64,000 bases of DNA from Diphasiastrum complanatum (Eukaryota > Streptophyta > Lycopodiopsida > Lycopodiales > Lycopodiaceae), in NCBI GenBank assembly GCA_029204225.1, contig CM055098.1, positions 7,546,246 through 7,610,245 on the forward strand, given 5' to 3'. How positions within the stretch are numbered: position 1 is the stretch's first letter; each line of letters begins with the position of its first letter. Below are positions 58,470-64,000 of this stretch, piece after piece. Both the position numbers and the translations under genes were made by a program. Below the pieces are notes generated by a model that had not been told where the DNA came from, did not search any database, and saw nothing but the letters and a program-made list of their open reading frames with translations.

Positions 58470-60660
58470 GTGTGTCTCGATGGGTAGGCTGAACGTGTTG
58501 GCACAAATCTCTTTGTAGTGAGGACATTTCGTGGGGGGCCCAACGCAACTGGGATCCTCATAAGTGACGAGAGTGCATAGAGTGGGTCTTTGAAAGGTAG
58601 TAAGATCTCCCAAGAAGCTTATAGCAGATAAGACATCTTAAAATAAAATGCTCCTCAGACTCAACCTCCTGCAAAGTTCACATCTAACGTATCTAATCTA
58701 CACGCGAGATACCATGAAAGCATCCCGTCTCAGTAGCAAGCTGGTGCAAAGAAATGCAAATCTATCCCAAAGTAAACCTTAGACAGTGTGAAGTCTAAAA
58801 TCAAGATATTGTGGTAGGATTGGGAAGTTTGATGTATTCATCTCCAAAAATTGAGTCCAGTAGAAGTTCAAGCTTAACGCCCAATCACCCCTACCATAAA
58901 TAGATCGTCTGATATACTCGTGAATACCTGCTGGGAGAATAGAGATAGGGTTGTCGAACATATCTAGACTGCCTAATTGTATCATGAGAACTGGGAGCCC
59001 AAACTATGAAGCTGCATCAAAGAGGTGATTGCCAAATGAGACTATCAATCTGTAGGAAGTGTCAAATCTCTCTCTGGTCATGTACAATGAGCCGAAAGAG
59101 GGTATCATCCAATAAGGCAAGAACTGCAAACTCGATAATGATAATCCAGTGTGGAACTGAAGGCTTGGCCCGAATCATCCGAGATAACACAATGACCTTA
59201 GCTTAAAAGCACGAGCCCTATTTGAAGATGCAGACCTATGCATCCAGACTCAGCTACATAGATTATTGTAGGAATGACCACAGTATTGAAAGCCGACCTA
59301 TCGTGGATAAGTTTTGGCGTTAAAGTCGCCACTGAGAAGAACATACCCTTGATCAACAAATCTAATAATATCTGCAGATAGATCAGCATATGGAGCAGCG
59401 AGTCTGGGGGGAAGTAGCAAGCTACAATAAAGAAATCTCTGTCCAAGCCAATGTTACTTCCTGAGAGGCGAACTCAAATATAACGTCCATGTTCATCGTG
59501 ACTGATGAACTCCATGACTGCATGTAATGTCTCCCGATATAAGCATGCGACTCCACCTGAACTCTCATGCATGTCCTATATATTGAATCCCATCTATATC
59601 CTGAAAATGTAGGCAATCCTCTGACTTGGCTCTCATGTGTCTCCATAAAGAATAGAATGTCTCTCCCTCTCCTTGTAATACCTAAACTGCAGGGTAGTAC
59701 CATGAAGCGTCGCAGTGACATGCCCGATCATGATGGTACGATAATCATCTAGCCTCATGGGATCACCACTCTTATGGGTGGGATGGACAATGTTTGTGCA
59801 CCAAGAAGGAGGAAAGCCAATAATATTTGCTCTATTATAGAGGACAAGTATAGGTGCAAGTATATCAAGGGCATGGAGAAGGAGCTCATATTCTAAGTTC
59901 TCGATGTTGCACATGTGACATGTTCTCATCTTTTAATGGCTACAAGAACTATCTCAAAGGGGTGAGGAGAGATGACAGAAGGTGTGTTTATAGGATCAGT
60001 GTATAAGGAGGTGGCATAGGTAGTTCACGTATGTAGATCACTCAACAAGGGTGATGGGGAGCAAGGAGCGAATTCATGCCAAGAAAAATCAAAAGGGTGA
60101 GGAGAGATGACGGTGGGTGTGTTTATAGGATCAGTGTATAAGGAGGTGGCATAGGTAGTTCACGTATGTAGATCACTCAATAAGGGTGATGGGGAGCAAG
60201 GAGCGAATTCATGCCAAGAAAAAACAAAAGGGTGAGGAGAGATGACGGTGGGTGTGTGTATAGGATCAGTGTATAAAAAGGTGGCATAGGTAGTTCACGT
60301 ATGTAGATCACTCAACAAGGGTGACGGGGAGCAAGGAGTGAATTCATGCCAAGAATCCCCAGTGGAGCAACTAAAGAGAAGGTTAATAAGCCTTTTAGCT
60401 TCATTCGCTTTGTAGGTGCACTTGTTAGTGGGAAGAATATGGTGATATCTACGTCTGGCATCATGAAGGTCATGTTGTGCGTGATTGTCGCCAGGACGAC
60501 TAGCTGGTGATGATAATGGCAGTCGGAGTCATACTAGGGTTGCTTAATAGATTTGCATGAGGAGGATTTGGGTCAAGGTCTATGGGAAGGGAAAGAAGGG
60601 AGGAGAGCAATGGTGAGAAAGGTGGCATGAGTTTCCAAGGCAACTGATGAAAATACAAGT
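58470..60660 (-). pseudogene. LINE copy with rearranged domain order
   Basis: Read right to left. First comes the endonuclease-RT linker and RT start (60.66-59.70 kb): RLINLLFSCSTGDSWHEF, then FEYELLLHALDILAP-type sequence, and KSGDPMRLDDYRTIMIGHV in 59633-59929. It then passes directly into endonuclease (59721-59198): GRDILFFMETHESQVRGLPT, YRWDSIYRTCMRV and RDFFIVACYFPPDS with LLIKGMFFSVATLT. Endonuclease should precede RT, so domains are out of order. The zinc-binding C-terminus follows at about 58.98-58.47 kb (LVTYEDPSCVGPP). All frames are broken. The RT part carries a 135-bp triplication. Confidence 0.75.
59961..60355 (-). repeat. Tandem triplication, period 135 bp, inside LINE RT
   Basis: The start ggtgaggagagatgac occurs at 59961, 60096 and 60231. 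The units are nearly identical and 135 is a multiple of three, so the LINE frame is kept through all copies. The third unit runs into unique LINE sequence at about 60355. Confidence 0.93.
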
Positions 60661-60793
60661 CTATCTATGAAGTATCTTAACCTCAATAACAGACACAATA
60701 GATGAAAGCGTGAAGGAAACTAGCCATGGAAGCATCAACAATACAAGGAAAGCTTAAGCACCACAAGAAACCAAAGCTAGGAACTTACAATGC

Positions 60794-60794
<1 letters not shown>

Positions 60795-60883
<89 letters not shown>
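60795..60883. repeat. (GA)n tract forming the 3' tail of a LINE
   Basis: A pure GA run. On the minus strand the adjoining LINE reads ..TTAATAAAGCTTTTTTTCTTTC and then (TC)n. The same arrangement occurs at 44087-44190. Confidence 0.97.
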
Positions 60884-60887
<4 letters not shown>

Positions 60888-61320
60888 AAAAAAGCTTTAT
60901 TAATGTCTTTTCCATGCCAAAAGGCATATAAGAAGTGATCTGCGGCTGAGAAATATGACTCCGCTGGGCTGTCTGACATAGGCCCTGTCGTAGAATAAAC
61001 ATCTCTCGTATCATGAGTGCGGCGCATCAAGAGTCCTCATAGGCTAGTAGGGATCGTAGGGTGACAGGCGAATCATAAAACAAACAGTGATATCTCCCTC
61101 TGATCTCGTAATACACCGGGCATCTAAAGATAAAGTGCTCCTCTGACTCTACCTCATCTAGGGAACAATACTGACAAATCCGCTCCTCTTTCGGGGTACC
61201 GTGGAATCTCCCAGTCTCAATAGCCAACTGATGTGATGATACGCGGAGCTGTCCCAATGTAAATCTGAGGCTGTGTGACAATCCGGAGTCCAAATAGTGT
61301 AACAAAATTGGGAACCCTAC
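60884..61320 (-). pseudogene. LINE 3' end: zinc-binding C-terminus and 3' UTR
   Basis: The minus frame 61027-61305 reads LAQLRxSSHxLxIETGR-like sequence (here LGQLRVSSHQLAIETGRFHG), then CQYCSLDEVESEEHFIFRCP. This is the zf-RVT zinc-binding end of non-LTR retrotransposons, with C-x2-C and a downstream H..C pair. After the stop come about 140 bases of 3' UTR with AATAAAG, then the TC tail. The upstream part of the LINE is cut off by the LTR at 61323 and should resume to the right of the window. Confidence 0.86.
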
Positions 61321-61322
61321 TA

Positions 61323-61985
61323 TGTTAAGCTGTCAGACTCCCTCTCTGATCTTCTCTTCAAACCTTGCTAATTTCCAGCACATACAAGCATCAAATTACT
61401 TCCAAGACAAGATGGAGCTGATTGCCTTGTCTCCTCCCAGCCTTTGCTGCATAGATTATGATGAGGAATGCGTCTCTCTAGGCTCACTTATCCAAAATCC
61501 TCAAGCACCCCTTAGCCCTGACCCTTCCTAAATCTTGACACATGGCCAACTCCATGCACAGTCAACACTTGCCACTTGTCAATACCTTGACACATAGGCA
61601 AGTGAGTAGGCTGCATGTGTCACTCATCCATTGGACCAAATTTCCCATTGGGCATGTGACACGTGTCATGTTTGACCGGTCAACCCTGACATGTGTCACT
61701 CATTCACTGGACCAAGTGTCTTAGTGAGCATATGACATGTGTCACGTTGACTAGTCAACTCTCCTACTTTTTAGGAGGGCAGTCCAACCACTCCGAATTA
61801 ATGACCCAGTACCCTATACCCAAGCAACATGCGACTCTGAGGCTCAGAAACATCATTAACAACTTTATTTACATTTCTGTTACCAAGTTCACCACAGGCC
61901 GGTGACTTAGCCATTTGTGTTTACAAGAAGTACATCTATAAGTAAAAACAGTAATCAACCGAGACAGCGAGTAAAAGCTTTAACA
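61323..61985 (-). repeat. 3' LTR of Gypsy chromovirus 2 (663 bp)
   Basis: It begins TGTTAAGCT and ends AGCTTTAACA (plus strand), a near-perfect inverted pair typical of LTR ends. It contains repeated gacacatg(t/g)gtca-like motifs at 61540-61750. It lies directly on the LINE end, showing insertion into the LINE. Confidence 0.85.
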
Positions 61986-61997
61986 TCCCTTCCCCCC
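61986..61997 (-). other. Polypurine tract of Gypsy 2
   Basis: tcccttcccccc beside the LTR is the complement of GGGGGGAAGGGA. The pol stop codon TGA (61998-62000) lies right next to it. Confidence 0.88.
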
Positions 61998-62379
61998 TCA
62001 GGTAACATCGTCCGCGATGGCAAAGCTAGGGTATTGTGCACACAGATCGTGCGCGGTCTCCCAGGTAGCATCAGAAAGAGGCCTGCCATGCCAAGCGACC
62101 AAGTACTCACGGATCAGACGGTTGCGTAAATGCCTCTCCCGCCTATCCAATACCCTCGCTGGCCCATGGTGGCCCATGGGTTACTTCTCCTTGCTTCTGG
62201 AATGCAAACAAACCATCAGACAACAAGTTATCACCGTTATGTAAAACCCGTTTCAATATAGAAACATGAAATACAGGATGCACTTTACAAGTTTTAGGAA
62301 AATCTAACTTATAAGAAACATCACTGATTCTTTTAACAATTTTCCAAGGTCCACAATAACGCGGGGACAAGTGTAACAT
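61998..62379 (-). pseudogene. Gypsy 2 integrase end and chromodomain (frameshifted)
   Basis: The frame 62143-62379 gives [20 protein letters not shown] and VHPVFHVSILKRVL, the GPY/F module. After a one-base shift near 62155 the chromodomain reads RVLDRRERHLRNRLIREYLV and WHGRPLSDATWE, then AIADDVT and stop. The shift separates the chromodomain from the enzyme. Confidence 0.85.
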
Positions 62380-63428
62380 TTGCCCATCTTAAGGGTCTTA
62401 GAGTCCTTGGGTACTTGGAGAAACACCATGTCTCCTACCACAAACTCTCTAGGCGTGCGATGCTGATCAGCATATAACTTTGCTCGATCCATCGCTTGCC
62501 TAATATTAACCTTCGCTAACTCAAGCAATTCATTCATTTGAGTTAGAAAATTAGCCGCACTAGGCACTCTCTGAGGAATTCCTACCGTAACAGGGCTAGC
62601 TGGCCTAAATCCGTAGTTAAGCTCGAAAGGACTCATCTTAGTACTCACATTTTTCTTGTCATTGTAAGCAAACTCCAACAGTGGCAAGTACTTCTCCCAC
62701 TGAGTTTGCTTATTCCCAACCAATGCCCTAAGCATATCCTCTAAGGTCTGGTTGACTCTCTCAGTTTGGCCATCCGTTTCAGGATGCTCCGTATTGCTCA
62801 TTCTCAATTGGACTTCAAGTTTGGCCATAACTGCAGTCCAAAAGTTTCCAGCGAATCGAGTATCCTTGTTAGACACTATGGATAACGGTAATCCATGAAG
62901 TCTGAACACATGCTCGATAAACAAATTAACTACTCTAGCCGCATCAATCTTTTTACGCGTTGGAATAAAATGAGCCATTTTCGTGGGTCTGTCAACTACG
63001 ACCAAGATAGAATCACGCTGCAACTGCGTGCGAGGCAAGTTGGTGACAAAATCCATGGAGATACTCTCCCATCTTCTTTCTGGCACAGGTAGTGGGTGTA
63101 AAACTCCATGAGGTTTAATCCTTTCAGCTTTAGTGACTTGGCACTTCAAACAATGCGTCACGTAATGGTAAACATCTTTTTTAAGCTTAGGCCACCAGAA
63201 GTTACGTAAGATCAACTCATAGGTCTTATCCACACCAGGATGACCTGCACTAGGGCTATCATGACATAAATGGACAATCTTTCTACGCAGCTCCTCACAA
63301 GCTGGAATGAGAAGTTTGCCATTTCTCCTGATCATACCATCTTCTATGGTATATTTAAGGTAAATGTGAGTCAAGAGACCAGAACTCTCATCCTGAGATT
63401 CTACTTGCGCAAGATTTGCCTTCCTCAC
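62304..63428 (-). pseudogene. Gypsy 2 integrase, long frame with altered active site
   Basis: A 374-codon frame contains the HHCC finger (CHDSPSAGHPGVDKTYELIL, FWWPKLKKDVYHYVTHC, LKC). The rve core has SMDFVTNLPRT (first Asp), LSIVSNKDTRFAGNFW and [20 protein letters not shown] (Glu). The second catalytic position, normally S-D-R/K, is S-N-K: codon 62868-62870 reads AAC on the minus strand. A single G-to-A change would explain it. The frame is otherwise open, so this copy looks recent but is catalytically suspect. It ends by a shift near 62380 before the GPY/F module. Confidence 0.88.
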
Positions 63429-63470
63429 AATTCCCTGACAATGAGGATCCTCTTGTTGAGCCTGTCTAAT

Positions 63471-64000
63471 CTAAGCAATCAGGTCATTTTCTATGACCAC
63501 AAAAGACATCTGACACAATATCCGAGATAATGCATCAGCCACACGATTTTCGGCACCTTTCTTGTACCGAATTTCCATGTGAAATTCCTGCATCAACTCA
63601 GCCCACCTGGCTTGCCACCCTCTTAGGTCCGGCTGGTTGCAGAAATATCTCAAAGTGTTATGGTCGGTGTACACATAGAATTCCGCACCATACAAATAAT
63701 GCCTCCATGCCTTCAATAATGGCAAACAACTCTTTCTCATGAGTTGGATAATTCTTCTGTGAAAAATTGAGCTTCTTGCTTTCAAAGGCCACAGGCCTAC
63801 CCTCTTGCATCAGAAATGCCCCAACGGCGATGTCACTTGCATCCATTTCTACGACAAATGGTTTTTGAGGGTCAACAATTTTTAAAGTGACAAAGTCAGC
63901 CACAACTTGTTTCAAAGCATCGAAACTTCGCTGCTGAACTTCTGTCCACTCTTTCCATTTATTTTTTTGTAACATATCGGTCAATGGTGCAGCTACGTGT
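63471..64000 (-). pseudogene. Gypsy 2 RT thumb and RNase H, cut by the window edge
   Basis: The frame 63658-63984 contains WTEVQQRSFDALKQVVADFV, FVVEMDASDIAVGAFLMQEG and NYPTHEKELFAIIEGMEAL. After a shift it continues in 63471-63785 as KAWRHYLYGAEFYVYTDHNT, LRYFCNQPDLRG and NRVADALSRI. RNase H residues D, E and D are visible. The frame change at about 63715 breaks the enzyme. RT lies to the right of the window. Confidence 0.9.

Overview
The window looks like a repeat-rich nuclear segment of a flowering plant. The evidence is LTR retrotransposons primed by initiator tRNA-Met, chromodomain Gypsy elements, L1-type LINEs with a zinc-binding C-terminus, hAT transposase remnants, a beta-tubulin pseudogene, and one spliced gene with a plant-specific domain. 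Very long (GA)n/(CT)n tracts are a local signature. I cannot name the species from sequence alone.

One host gene is supported. It is on the + strand and runs from about 28.75 kb to at least 56.93 kb. Six exons can be read with consistent phases: 28752-28826, 32000-32209, 47811-47916, 55897-56064, 56289-56421 and 56632-56933. They encode about 331 residues of a protein with the uncharacterised plant-specific domain TIGR01589; the 3' end lies beyond the last readable exon. Its introns hold most of the transposons on the right half of the window.

Left part (1-28 kb). A Copia 5' LTR starts at 245. It is followed by a large GA/GGGA tract, a beta-tubulin C-terminal pseudogene, a Copia RT fragment and a decayed Gypsy gag. 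From 10.98 to 26.9 kb lies a scrambled nest: a Copia inserted in a Gypsy integrase (CATAC target duplication) has been rearranged, and one Copia LTR is split into two halves about 10 kb apart, in opposite orientation, each ending in a GA/CT tract.

Intron 1 holds an internally deleted Copia with two LTRs. Intron 2 (15.6 kb) holds a hAT DUF659 fragment, a GC-richer segment of possible organelle origin, a complete Gypsy chromovirus (34515-40887, TSD TCACC, LTRs about 2% apart, pol broken), LINE pieces, palindromic and G/C-run hairpins, an orphan 5' LTR and a hAT BED-finger fragment. Intron 3 (8 kb) holds a MITE-like foldback, a Gypsy fragment and two LINE fragments in opposite orientation.

The right end (57-64 kb) holds LINE copies, one with out-of-order domains and an in-frame 135-bp triplication. 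A Gypsy chromovirus has inserted into a second LINE. Its integrase reading frame is long but has lost a catalytic aspartate.

Most listed coding regions are broken transposon genes. No RNA gene, CRISPR array or bacterial-type operon is seen.
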